Assembly (NCBI GenBank): GCA_964438995.1
Contig: CAYTMQ010000012.1
Span: 1 to 64,000 of the forward strand
DNA: 64,000 nt
Direction: 5' to 3'
Source: JABMMZ01 sp964438995
Lineage (GTDB): Bacteria > Bacteroidota > Bacteroidia > NS11-12g > UBA955
Of this stretch, positions 54,912 to 63,814 are shown piece after piece. Numbering within the stretch: position 1 is the first letter of the stretch; every line of letters starts with the position of its first letter. A program made the translations under genes and the position numbers. Under the pieces are notes generated by a model, which saw only the letters and a list, made by a program, of their open reading frames with translations, had not been told where the DNA came from and did no database searches.

Positions 54912-54997
54912 GTCTTTTTACTTTAAAAACCACATAAACACAGAGACTTTAATAGGTGTTTTTATGCTTTTTGTCCAATTAATGACAAAAAAATGAT

Positions 54998-55888
54998 TTA
55001 ATCCTTTTGCTTAGAATAATATCTTTCCCATAAATCCTGGATAATCCCATCCTTTAAACCATGGTAAGGTGTCATAATATCCGAGATATTGGTTCGCTTA
55101 AAAATATCCAAATAAATTCTTCCTGCTACATCTATGACTTCTGCTCTATCAGGATTCAATTTTAAATGGTAAATACGTTCATGCAAATCAATAGACTCTA
55201 TGTCTTCTGTTAGTTCTTCAAGTTTTTTAATCTTTAAGTATCCTCCTTGTGCTACACCAGCCAAATCGCCAAACTTATGAATGTTACCTCCCGTTCCAAC
55301 ACCTTTCAATTTTGGCACCCATGCAACATTTTCTTTGATCCAAGCGTGCAATTTATCCAGTTCTTCTGTTTTAATTTTATTTTCTCTGGCTCTTACAGTG
55401 CCAATGTTGAAGCTTTTTGATACAAGTGCTTTGTTGTTCTGAATCAAAGTCAACTCTGTACTACCACCACCAACATCCACATGCAGAAACGTATCATCAA
55501 CTGGCAGCAAATGTAAAAAAGCATTCATAATCAACTTACTCTCAGTGTTGCCGTTGATCACATCAATGGTGATACCCGTTTCCTTCTTAATCAATTTGAT
55601 GATTTTATCAGAATTTTTAGCATCTCGCATAGCAGATGTGGCACAAGCTCTATAAAAATCCACATTGTAAATATCAAGTAACAAACTGAAGGCTTTTACA
55701 GCTTTTAACAAAAGATCGGTTTTTTTCTTAGAGATTTCTTTGGTACCGAAAACATCATCGCCCAACCGAATTGGCAATCTTGTGAATTCTACTTTTTTCC
55801 ATTCAGGTTTTAATGCATCCTCCTGAAGTGGTCTCGAAATCAGGAGTCTGACCCCATTTGAACCAATATCGATAGCTCCAAATTTCAT
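54998..55888 (-). CDS. Exopolyphosphatase / guanosine pentaphosphate phosphatase family (296 aa)
   Basis: Actin-like ATPase fold with the Ppx/GppA signatures: FGAIDIGSNGVRLLI (phosphate 1), YRACATSAMRDAKNSD, FLHVDVGGGSTELTLI (phosphate 2) and VGTGGNIHKF. It is about 300 residues, the short form without the C-terminal HD domain. It should hydrolyse polyphosphate or pppGpp; which one cannot be told by sequence. Monocistronic, no clear promoter box seen. Confidence 0.92.
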   Translation of the reverse strand: MKFGAIDIGSNGVRLLISRPLQEDALKPEWKKVEFTRLPIRLGDDVFGTKEISKKKTDLLLKAVKAFSLLLDIYNVDFYRACATSAMRDAKNSDKIIKLIKKETGITIDVINGNTESKLIMNAFLHLLPVDDTFLHVDVGGGSTELTLIQNNKALVSKSFNIGTVRARENKIKTEELDKLHAWIKENVAWVPKLKGVGTGGNIHKFGDLAGVAQGGYLKIKKLEELTEDIESIDLHERIYHLKLNPDRAEVIDVAGRIYLDIFKRTNISDIMTPYHGLKDGIIQDLWERYYSKQKD

Positions 55889-56012
55889 CCGTTTTTATGT
55901 ATCTGAGTTGAGCACAATATTACAAGTATTTTTTTAAGAAAAAAGTGCTTTATTGATACTTTTATATGATTTTTATTGCGTAATGGTCTTATATTATTTA
56001 TCAAAAAACATT

Positions 56013-56291
56013 TTATTTAACAAATGTCTCCAAATAATTCAGCCCTTTACTGGTTAAAGTAAAACTATAATCAATCATTTTATCTGAGTCGTATATGACA
56101 GCCGACTTGCTTTCATTTTCCAAATCTCTGCATGGTCTCACATAGTCTTTGGCGATTAGCATTTTCAGTTCATCCGCCACATGAGATTTCTTATAATCTG
56201 GAGTTTCTTCTAAAATATGCTCAAATCTTTCTTCAAATATTAGAAGACTGATGATTTTTTCTGCCAATTTATTTAATCTGTCTGCGCTCAT
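56013..56291 (-). CDS. Small winged-helix-like protein (92 aa)
   Basis: I start it at ATG 56291 rather than 56354, because the longer reading would run deep into the DUF5522-like gene at 56269-56448 in another frame. The product is helical at first (RLNKLAEKIISLLIFEERFEHILEE), then has ELKMLIAKDYVRP and a YSFTLTSKGLNYLETF ending. This resembles a winged-helix protein with a C-terminal wing, but I do not assign a family. It overlaps the preceding gene by 23 nt and is co-transcribed with it. Confidence 0.65.
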   Translation of the reverse strand: MSADRLNKLAEKIISLLIFEERFEHILEETPDYKKSHVADELKMLIAKDYVRPCRDLENESKSAVIYDSDKMIDYSFTLTSKGLNYLETFVK

Positions 56292-56448
56292 TTTTACCTT
56301 TATTTGATGGAACATTCTCATGTTGGTATGGGCAATGTTTACAAGCGCATCCACAACAATAACCTCTTTTTAAATGATATGATTCTGTGAACACCAACAA
56401 TCCTTTTTCATTGTAATAATAATCGGGTTGGTCTGCCACTTTGTTCAT
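56269..56448 (-). CDS. Cys-rich DUF5522-like small protein (59 aa)
   Basis: ATG 56448 to TAA 56269. The middle reads YHLKRGYCCGCACKHCPYQ, with five Cys and two His in 19 residues, preceded by YYNEKGLLVFTES. That is the pattern of DUF5522, a small predicted metal-binding domain of Bacteroidota. The exact -7 box TAGATTTG lies 4 nt before the ATG, so the message is probably leaderless. It is divergent from the YCF48 cargo gene across 59 nt. Confidence 0.82.
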   Translation of the reverse strand: MNKVADQPDYYYNEKGLLVFTESYHLKRGYCCGCACKHCPYQHENVPSNKGKNERRQIK

Positions 56449-56452
56449 TCTG

Positions 56453-56460
56453 CAAATCTA
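56453..56460 (-). promoter_or_regulatory. -7 promoter box of the DUF5522-like gene
   Basis: TAGATTTG on the minus strand is followed by CAGA and the ATG at 56448. Confidence 0.7.
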
Positions 56461-56495
56461 TCAATTTACCTTTTCATTACGATATTGAATTTTCT

Positions 56496-56503
56496 TATAT
56501 TTG
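56496..56503 (+). promoter_or_regulatory. -7 promoter box of the YCF48 cargo gene
   Basis: TATATTTG is followed by TTTC and the ATG at 56508, the same 4-nt spacing as its divergent neighbour. Confidence 0.7.
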
Positions 56504-56507
56504 TTTC

Positions 56508-57713
56508 ATGTTTTTAAAACTTCGCTATTTGTTATTGACCACAGTTATTTTGTTTGCGCATCAAGCCTCAGCTCAATGGAAAAAAATTTACACCAATTAC
56601 AACAACGACTTATTTGGATTGCACCAGGTTCAAGGAAGAGCCTATGTTTGCGGTCAAGGTAGTGCCATTTTAAAATCAAACGACTCAGGCAAATCTTGGT
56701 CAAAACTCACTTTAACCATACCAACCAATTTAAAAGCCATATACTTTTGGGACACTTTAACAGGCATCGTTACGGGCGAAAATGCTAGGATTCAAAAAAC
56801 CACTGATGGAGGAAAAACTTGGACTCAAAAATATGTTCGAACTGCCGCTTTTGCTTTCGACATGAAATTTTCTGGCAACAACGGCATAGCTGTCGGAAAA
56901 GATTTATTGGCCGTAAGTTCTAACGATGCTGGAGAAACATGGACAGTAGACACAACACCTCTTGTGAGAAAACAACTTAATTGTGTTAGTATTTCTAAGG
57001 GCGGTTATTGTTGGACCGTTGGCGACAGTGGCTTTGCTTTTAAAAAACACATCAGCGAAAAAAAATGGCAACAAGTGTATCTTGGCACCAAAATCAACTT
57101 AACAACAGTTAATACCATTGGCGATTCAATCATCATCATTGCAGGTGGTATGCAAGACACTGCTAATGTTGGCAAACACTTTAACATTTTATATTACTCT
57201 ATCGATAGCGGAAAATCTTGGTTAAGCACGACATTAAGTGAAATGAAAACCATTTATGCGTTGTATTTTCAAGATGGCGATACCGGATTTTTGTGCGGTA
57301 CTAATGGCATTATTTCAAAATCTTACCAGCCACTTAGTACAAGAGGAATGCAATTAAGCGGCACAGCAACAGCACTGAATAACATATACTTTTCAGGTAA
57401 CAATGGATTAATCATTGGCGATGGTGGTTTAATTCTCAGAACCACCAATAGAGGCGGAAGAGGTTTAAATATTTCAAGCATACCCAAATTACAGTTACAA
57501 ACTTTCCCGAATCCAAATACAGGAGAATGCAAAATAACGTGTCAAGAAAACATACAAAATATATGGATTACCAACATACTTGGACAAGCTATTCCATTTA
57601 GTTTCAACAATGGCATATTGCAACTTAAAAATGTAGAGAATGGCCAGTATTTCTTAAAAGTAGAGACCGATTCTGGCGCCGTACTTCAAACCACTATTTC
57701 GATTCTTCAGTAA
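56508..57713 (+). CDS. T9SS-exported YCF48-like beta-propeller protein (401 aa)
   Basis: A signal peptide (about 22 residues, ends QASAQ) is followed by propeller blades of the YCF48/BNR type: SNDSGKSWSKLTL, KTTDGGKTWTQKYV, SNDAGETWTVDTTP, SIDSGKSWLSTTL. A T9SS sorting domain ends the protein (FPNPNTGECKITC to VLQTTISIL). Such propellers usually act as binding scaffolds; bacterial homologues occur in secreted glycan-handling proteins. It is transcribed alone from a leaderless promoter and ends 20 nt inside the converging J-protein gene. Confidence 0.9.
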   Translation: MFLKLRYLLLTTVILFAHQASAQWKKIYTNYNNDLFGLHQVQGRAYVCGQGSAILKSNDSGKSWSKLTLTIPTNLKAIYFWDTLTGIVTGENARIQKTTDGGKTWTQKYVRTAAFAFDMKFSGNNGIAVGKDLLAVSSNDAGETWTVDTTPLVRKQLNCVSISKGGYCWTVGDSGFAFKKHISEKKWQQVYLGTKINLTTVNTIGDSIIIIAGGMQDTANVGKHFNILYYSIDSGKSWLSTTLSEMKTIYALYFQDGDTGFLCGTNGIISKSYQPLSTRGMQLSGTATALNNIYFSGNNGLIIGDGGLILRTTNRGGRGLNISSIPKLQLQTFPNPNTGECKITCQENIQNIWITNILGQAIPFSFNNGILQLKNVENGQYFLKVETDSGAVLQTTISILQ

Positions 57714-58581
57714 TCTCTTCTAGTGTAACCAACTCAGAAATATTGGGATTGATGCGAGAAAACTTTACACGCAATTCTGATTTTTTGTGATACAAATACT
57801 TGTTTGGATTGCCTTCCATTATTCTTGAAATTTCTTCTCCATTGACCTCATAATTATAAGAAGCACCAGTGGTATTGATTTCAAATTCTTTCACAATAGT
57901 ATAATCGTAAAAATAGGTCAGGTGAATGAACATGGTAAATTTCATTACGCCCAAAAACACAGCTGGTGTTATTAGAAATAATACTACAAACAACCTAACC
58001 GGACCATACACTGTGTTAAGATCTTGAATGCTCATTGCCCTATTAAACAAACGCCTTTTATAGGTAATATTGGCAATCATATAGGCACCAAAGCCAAACA
58101 TAAAACTACCAATAAGAATGTAAATGATGTTAAAATTCAGATAATTTAGAAACCAATTGTTGTAGCACATCAAAATTCCAGAGACAAAAAACAGAATTGA
58201 AATAATCAATCTGTTTTTGTGCGACAAGGTATCTTCATCTTTGAGATATTCTTGTATGACTTCTTGTCTGCGATTCTCAGCATGACGTCTAAGCTTTTCT
58301 CTAACTTCCTCTTGCTTGGTTTTAGTTCTTACGGCAGAAGGTTGACTGGTTTTGTTGTCATAAAAATTTTTGAGCATCAAATCATACTCTTGCTTTTTAT
58401 CTGGTTCACTAAGGATGTTATATCCTTGAGTAAGGATTTTGAAGTACTCTTCAGCTACTTTATTATTAGGATTTTTATCCGGGTGGTACAGCAGAGCCAA
58501 TTCTCTATAACGACGTTTCACTATCGAAGCATCGGCATACAAATCAATTTGCATCAGTTGATAAAAATTGTGCTCAATCAA
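57694..58581 (-). CDS. Membrane protein with N-terminal J-domain (295 aa)
   Basis: Residues 5-70 are a J-domain with the HPD tripeptide at 33-35 (LYHPDKNPN), so it should stimulate a DnaK. A charged linker leads to three or four TM helices between about 120 and 215 (IISILFFVSGILMCY, IIYILIGSFMFGFGAYMI, LFVVLFLITPAVFLGVMKF). The soluble C-terminus contains a small beta domain. It starts at TTG 58581. No zinc-finger or substrate-binding DnaJ domains are present, so it is a specialised J-protein, perhaps placing DnaK at the membrane. It overlaps the converging cargo gene by 20 nt. Confidence 0.88.
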   Translation of the reverse strand: MIEHNFYQLMQIDLYADASIVKRRYRELALLYHPDKNPNNKVAEEYFKILTQGYNILSEPDKKQEYDLMLKNFYDNKTSQPSAVRTKTKQEEVREKLRRHAENRRQEVIQEYLKDEDTLSHKNRLIISILFFVSGILMCYNNWFLNYLNFNIIYILIGSFMFGFGAYMIANITYKRRLFNRAMSIQDLNTVYGPVRLFVVLFLITPAVFLGVMKFTMFIHLTYFYDYTIVKEFEINTTGASYNYEVNGEEISRIMEGNPNKYLYHKKSELRVKFSRINPNISELVTLEEITEESK

Positions 58582-58846
58582 AATACCAAAGAAATTAGTC
58601 TAATACATGAACCATCTAACAAGTCAAAAGTTTGCTCATAGATGCTTACACGGTCGACAAATATAAGAGAATATGGGTGAGAAATGAATTAATTTAAAGA
58701 GATTGATTTGAAATAAACTCACATAAAGTAGTTTATTATTCAAATAACATGATGTATTATTAGGTCAATATTAATTAGATGATATAAATTTCAAATAAAG
58801 ACGATATAACAATTTATTTGGTACGATTTTCGTTTCTTTGTAAACA

Positions 58847-60277
58847 ATGAGATTGCTATTGATGCTTATATGTTCGCTCTTGAGCTTGTCTGTTAATGCA
58901 CAGATCAGTCCGGATAAATATGTATATGACCATGGCAACATCGAAAAATTCAACAACGATACGGCCTATTTTACCTTTACCAATACCAGTGCTAAAAGTA
59001 TCTATTTGCTAACCACTCAACCAAGCGGTGATTACGAAATTTTAGTCCCCTCTAAAACCATAGAACCCAATAGCACTTGGACAATCGGAGTCATATATTA
59101 TACCGGTCAGAAAGGCAAATTCTCTGTTAAAATCCCTTTGTACTTTAGTGCACTTGCCAATCCAATTACGCTTGAAGTAAAAGGCAACATCAAATCCATT
59201 ACTGAAACTGCTTTGAGTACTTGTCCATCTATCGAAAATTCTAAACCTCTCGAAGCCGCACAAGTGCCTCTCAACATCATTGTTAAAGACGCAGAAACTC
59301 AAGAAACATTGAGCAATGTAGATGTTAAAGCCAAGCAAAAAAACATGGAATATACTTGCGTTACTGGACTTAACTCTAAAACCTTTAGATGCAAAGTGGT
59401 GTATGGCAACATCAATATTACTGCTCAGAAAAAAAACTATGAAACCCAAACGGTCAATTATCTTTATGACCCAATCAATTATACCTGTATCATTGAGTTA
59501 AAAAAGAAAGTTGTTATCGAAGATACACTTATAGAACCAGAGAAACCTGAAATCGTTGTCATCAAAGAAAAACCTACTGAACAACCTACAACTAAAGAAA
59601 AACCAACTCAGCCTGATATATCAAAACAAGAAAACAATACAGACACATTCAAACAACCTGAATATGTCTATATTCCATCTTCTGTTGCTGATTCTGGATT
59701 CAATTCATACCGCTACAAACCCAATCATTTGATTTTTATCATCGACATCAGTGGAAGTATGAAAGACAGTGGCAAATTGGATTATTTAAAGACGTCTATG
59801 AAAAAACTCATAGCTTCTGTTAGACCTCAAGACCATATCACTTTAATCACCTACAATTCAAAAGTAAAAGTGGTGTTTACAAATTATAGTGGAATTGATA
59901 GAAATGCCATGTACAAAGCCATAGACACCATGAGTGCAAAAGGAGGCAGCAATGGCGCTATGAGCATTCAAATGGCATACGATTTAGCCAAAATGTATTA
60001 CATCAAAGGTGGCAACAACCAAATTTTCTTAGCTACTGATGGTTTGTTTAACAGCTCAAAAATAAGTGATGAAGATTTGTATAAAATGGCTGCGAAATAT
60101 GCCATTTTCAACAACATCAAATTATCATCGATAGGATTCGGCAAAGACGAAAAAGCCTTATCTTTCCTTAACAAATTGAGCAAGTTTGGCAAAGGAAATT
60201 TTTTAATGATAAAGCACATTCCAACCGATGTGGATGTGTTGATTGAAGAAGTTAAAACTCAGTCACTGTCTAAATAA
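58847..60277 (+). CDS. Exported VWA-domain protein (476 aa)
   Basis: A signal peptide (about 20 residues, ends SVNAQ) is followed by an Ig-like domain (FTNTSAKSIYLL, FSVKIPLYFS), a carboxypeptidase-regulatory-like module (DAETQETLSNVDVKAK) and a Lys/Pro/Thr linker. The VWA domain is near 290-470. Its MIDAS site is intact: IFIIDISGSMKDSGK, with DxSxS near residue 297, and FLATDGLFNSS. It probably binds a ligand through a divalent cation in the periplasm or on the surface. No sorting domain is visible. It is followed after 98 nt by the LysM gene. Confidence 0.88.
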   Translation: MRLLLMLICSLLSLSVNAQISPDKYVYDHGNIEKFNNDTAYFTFTNTSAKSIYLLTTQPSGDYEILVPSKTIEPNSTWTIGVIYYTGQKGKFSVKIPLYFSALANPITLEVKGNIKSITETALSTCPSIENSKPLEAAQVPLNIIVKDAETQETLSNVDVKAKQKNMEYTCVTGLNSKTFRCKVVYGNINITAQKKNYETQTVNYLYDPINYTCIIELKKKVVIEDTLIEPEKPEIVVIKEKPTEQPTTKEKPTQPDISKQENNTDTFKQPEYVYIPSSVADSGFNSYRYKPNHLIFIIDISGSMKDSGKLDYLKTSMKKLIASVRPQDHITLITYNSKVKVVFTNYSGIDRNAMYKAIDTMSAKGGSNGAMSIQMAYDLAKMYYIKGGNNQIFLATDGLFNSSKISDEDLYKMAAKYAIFNNIKLSSIGFGKDEKALSFLNKLSKFGKGNFLMIKHIPTDVDVLIEEVKTQSLSK

Positions 60278-60375
60278 CACTTCAAACCACCCTTAACTGT
60301 TAATAATTACAAGGCTCTAAACAGACGAAACGCTTATTTTTAACCTTATTTTGTACTTTTTACACTCAAACAACG

Positions 60376-61299
60376 ATGAAAAAGTTAGTTTTATTTTGCT
60401 TTTTAGCTAGTGCCTCTGCAGCATTTGCGATGCCCCAAGACTCTATTGGAGTGAAAGTGGTAGATGGCAAATCATATATCATGCACAAAGTTTCTAAAGG
60501 AGAAGGAGTATACGGCATCGCTAAAAAATATGGCGTTCCGGCAGCAGATATTTTTAATGCAAATGAAGGTTCTAAAACCAACATCAAAATTGACCAAGTG
60601 CTTTTAGTTCCTAAATCAGGTTTGTCGACATCAACAAAACCTAGCTCGACTTCAACAGCTTCTGCTACCACTAAGACCGAAAAAATTTACCATACAGTTG
60701 CTGCTGGTCAAACGCTTTCTTCAATTGCTCGTCAATACAAAACAACAGTTGCTGAAATAAAAACTTTAAACAATTTAAATTCAGACAACATTGCTCTTGG
60801 AAAAAAACTTATTGTTGGAACCAAAACCGTTTCTAGTCCTGCTACTAAACCAGCCGAAACAGTTACACCAGAACCACAACCTACAATTGCAGTTGAAGAG
60901 CCTAAAATTGAAACCCCTCAAGCAATTAAAACGACCCCTACCACCAACAACAATGTGGTAGTAACCAATACCCCTAAAGTTGAAGAACCAATAAAATCTA
61001 GTCAAGTCATCAACAATACTTATTCAACAGATGACGGAGACGAAATTTCAGAAAATGGTATTGCCATTATTTCAAATGAAGGAGAATTGAGTCAGGAAAG
61101 AAGTTTCATTATGCACCCAACAGCAAAAATTGGAACAATTGTAATGATTACAAATCCTGTCAACAACAACACCACATTTGCTAGAGTAGTTGGCAATTGT
61201 AAATGTGATGATGGCACCATCTTAAAAATGAGCAAGACAGTTGCTTCAAAAATTGGAGCCAATGAAAACATTCAAGTGAAATTGAGCTACGCGAAATAA
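60376..61299 (+). CDS. LysM and RlpA-like (double-psi barrel) envelope protein (307 aa)
   Basis: The signal peptide ends AFAM. Two LysM domains (about 34-78, MHKVSKGEGVYGIAKKYGVP, and about 103-147, YHTVAAGQTLSSIARQYKTT) bind peptidoglycan. A Pro/Thr-rich linker leads to a C-terminal double-psi beta-barrel similar to RlpA (MHPTAKIGTIVMITNPVNN, FARVVGNCKCDDGTILKMSK). The catalytic status of that domain is not clear. It is probably periplasmic and involved in cell-wall handling. The next gene starts 18 nt downstream, so the two are co-transcribed. Confidence 0.9.
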   Translation: MKKLVLFCFLASASAAFAMPQDSIGVKVVDGKSYIMHKVSKGEGVYGIAKKYGVPAADIFNANEGSKTNIKIDQVLLVPKSGLSTSTKPSSTSTASATTKTEKIYHTVAAGQTLSSIARQYKTTVAEIKTLNNLNSDNIALGKKLIVGTKTVSSPATKPAETVTPEPQPTIAVEEPKIETPQAIKTTPTTNNNVVVTNTPKVEEPIKSSQVINNTYSTDDGDEISENGIAIISNEGELSQERSFIMHPTAKIGTIVMITNPVNNNTTFARVVGNCKCDDGTILKMSKTVASKIGANENIQVKLSYAK

Positions 61300-61317
61300 T
61301 TTAATTTAAAAATACGC

Positions 61318-62535
61318 ATGTTGTATAAGCCAAAGCAAATGATATTCTTATTGCTTTGGCTTATTTTTTGTCTGTCTATCACGCTTTCTCAAGGACTTAT
61401 GAGCATTAGCTTAGCAGCCATTGCTTTCATAGGTATACTTGAATTTAAAACCATCAACTTAAACAAAAAAGAGAAAATACTCTCTCTGTTATTTTTAGCT
61501 TTCTATCTTATAACTGCACTTACATTTTTCAATTCGAACAACAGCTCTGAAGCATTAAGAAAACTCGTATTAAAGCTGCCAATTTTGTTGTTCCCTTTGA
61601 TACTGATAGCATTCAAATCTGTTGCATCATTGAAATCAGAATTGATAGGCATCGTATTATTTGGCGTCTACTTTCCTGCAATCGTTAGCGTTTACAATTA
61701 CTTCTCAAATAAAACACTATTTGATCAGCTAATTCTTGAATCAAAGCCTTTGCCTATCGAATTTGGATATGGCATTTACCACATCCAATTTTCTATTGTT
61801 TTAGCAAGCACCATCTTGATTGGTTTTTATTATTTGCTGGCAAACTACAAGAAAACCAAAAACAACATAAGTTATTACACCATTGGAGCTTTAACCTTTA
61901 TTAACTTCTTATCGCTTCATATACTAAGTGCGAGAACCGGACTTCTAGCGTGTTATACTGGCATAATAGTCATTGTATATACTTGGTTGCGCAAAGCCAA
62001 TACATCACTATTCAAATATGCCGTCATTGCCATGATAGTATTGCCATTTCTAGCGTATTTTAGTAGCAAATCATTACAAAACAGAGTAACCAATACCATA
62101 GCCGATTTAAAAGTAGTAATGCAGAAATCCGACCCAAATGACTATTCATTTGCCATGAGAGTTGAAGCTTGGAAAAATGCCTCTAATTTAATCTCAAAAT
62201 ATCCTATAGCCGGTGTTGGAGTTGGAGATGCAGACTCTGCTTTGTTTAACAACTTTGAATTGGTCAATCCTAAAATTGTCAAAGAAAATCGAAAAAACCC
62301 GCATTTTCAATTGCTAGAATCAGGGGTACAAAGTGGCGTTTTTTCTATGTTATTCTATCTAAGTATAATCTTATTTGGTGTGGCTATGAGCATTAAAAAA
62401 CAACCACTAGTTTCAGCGATAATTGTTTTGATGTTCATTGCATCTTGTTTCGAAAGTATATTGGAAAGTCAAGCCAGTGTTGCCGCATTTTGCTTGTTCA
62501 TTCCTTTGGCATTCTGTGTGTCTAAAAACGACTGA
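61318..62535 (+). CDS. O-antigen ligase / polymerase-like membrane protein (405 aa)
   Basis: It has about 11 predicted TM helices, with a large periplasmic loop before helix 9. The Wzy/WaaL signature is visible in LHILSARTGLLACYTGIIV, then AWKNASNLISKYPIAGVGVGD in the loop and PHFQLLESGVQSGVFSMLFYL, with the conserved His. It could ligate surface polysaccharide to lipid A or polymerise it. The specific role cannot be chosen. It is co-transcribed with the LysM gene and faces the WG-repeat gene across 25 nt. Confidence 0.85.
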   Translation: MLYKPKQMIFLLLWLIFCLSITLSQGLMSISLAAIAFIGILEFKTINLNKKEKILSLLFLAFYLITALTFFNSNNSSEALRKLVLKLPILLFPLILIAFKSVASLKSELIGIVLFGVYFPAIVSVYNYFSNKTLFDQLILESKPLPIEFGYGIYHIQFSIVLASTILIGFYYLLANYKKTKNNISYYTIGALTFINFLSLHILSARTGLLACYTGIIVIVYTWLRKANTSLFKYAVIAMIVLPFLAYFSSKSLQNRVTNTIADLKVVMQKSDPNDYSFAMRVEAWKNASNLISKYPIAGVGVGDADSALFNNFELVNPKIVKENRKNPHFQLLESGVQSGVFSMLFYLSIILFGVAMSIKKQPLVSAIIVLMFIASCFESILESQASVAAFCLFIPLAFCVSKND

Positions 62536-62560
62536 TACGCTAATGAACATGATCTCAAGT

Positions 62561-63814
62561 CTATTTTAATTCGAGCTTTTTTCTAACCTTACCTGACTTC
62601 TCTACTAAAAACCACAAACCATTGGTTTTACCTCGACCAATAAAACAGTTTGCACATTCTTCAATCGTCACATTTTTGAATTTGGTATAGAGTTTTTCAG
62701 CCAAATCCAAATCATCAAACTCTAACAATCGCACGCGCTCTCCTTTGGTATTGATGGCCAAAGTGGTGTACAATCCTTTTGTTTTCTTATCTCCAAGATA
62801 TAAAGTGGCTATACCATTTTTAAATGTTGATGCCTTATTGACGGCCGTGTCACAAGCCTTTAATCCGGTATTGATAACAGTATTACCTAAGGTATCAATA
62901 TAGACAATATAGTTGTCTTTTGCCACAGCACATAGACCCTCACTAAACTCGGGCTCAAATCCACATGGCAAACTGAAATTACCTGCAATTCTGACATTTA
63001 AAAATGTATCCGTAAAAACGAATTTACCACAGTAAATACTATCCTCTTCAGCCATTCTTTCTAATTGGTAATCGCCACATTCGTAATACACAAACAATCT
63101 ATTGTCTTTATGTGACTTATTGGCTAAAAGCATCTTGTAGTCGAGTTCAGACAAATGAAATTTGCCTTTTTCTATCAATTGATTTGGTTCAAAAAACTGA
63201 TTGTTATCAATAGGATGATATACATAAATTTCAGTATCAGATGAGTTTTTTTTCTGACCTCTGTTAGCTATCACAACTGGAGGTGGTTTTATTCGCACTT
63301 TAACCAAGTACGGTTCGTGAATTCTTTCTCCCCTTTTATTGATGTAATACACATCGTAAAAATTCCTTAGTCCTCCAGAGCCCTTATAAACCTTAGCTTT
63401 CCCATTTTTAAAAGGATAAATTCTATTCTTTTGATTCGAGCAAGCGAGCAACTCGGTTGAAATTTTAACTTGCCCTAAGGTATCAATAAAACACAAATAA
63501 TTATTGATGCTAACTGCACACAACCCTTCAGAGAATTTAGGTTCTACACCACAAGGAATATCAAATCCAGGCTTAATTTTTACAACAAAATTCTTATCTA
63601 CGAAAACAAATTTTCCGCACAATCCAACCGTATCAGTTTTTTTATAAACTGCAGTACAGAAAGGATCGCAATAAAAAGGCAAACACATTAAGCCCTCACT
63701 GAAGCCATACTTCTTGGTATACGACACCTTTAACATACTATCCAAGCACAATTTTACTTGAGCTTTTACTGATAAAGTCATCAATAATAGAAACAATACA
63801 ACAACTCTTCTCAT
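62561..63814 (-). CDS. Exported WG-repeat protein (417 aa)
   Basis: After a signal peptide (MRRVVVLFLLLMTLSVKAQ) the protein contains two large copies of a WG-type module, each with CGKFVFxDxxxxVKI, CGxEPxFSEGLCAVxxxNYxxxIDTLGxxxI and AxxFKNGxAxxYxG. These propeller-like repeats generally bind or scaffold. No sorting domain or lipobox is visible. Its ATG overlaps the stop of the upstream DCC-family gene by 4 nt, so the two are translationally coupled. Confidence 0.85.
   Translation of the reverse strand: MRRVVVLFLLLMTLSVKAQVKLCLDSMLKVSYTKKYGFSEGLMCLPFYCDPFCTAVYKKTDTVGLCGKFVFVDKNFVVKIKPGFDIPCGVEPKFSEGLCAVSINNYLCFIDTLGQVKISTELLACSNQKNRIYPFKNGKAKVYKGSGGLRNFYDVYYINKRGERIHEPYLVKVRIKPPPVVIANRGQKKNSSDTEIYVYHPIDNNQFFEPNQLIEKGKFHLSELDYKMLLANKSHKDNRLFVYYECGDYQLERMAEEDSIYCGKFVFTDTFLNVRIAGNFSLPCGFEPEFSEGLCAVAKDNYIVYIDTLGNTVINTGLKACDTAVNKASTFKNGIATLYLGDKKTKGLYTTLAINTKGERVRLLEFDDLDLAEKLYTKFKNVTIEECANCFIGRGKTNGLWFLVEKSGKVRKKLELK

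Noticed and set aside
59042..59449. 135-codon ORF antisense to the VWA gene
   Set aside because: It is a shadow of the sense gene, with no signal, motif or promoter.
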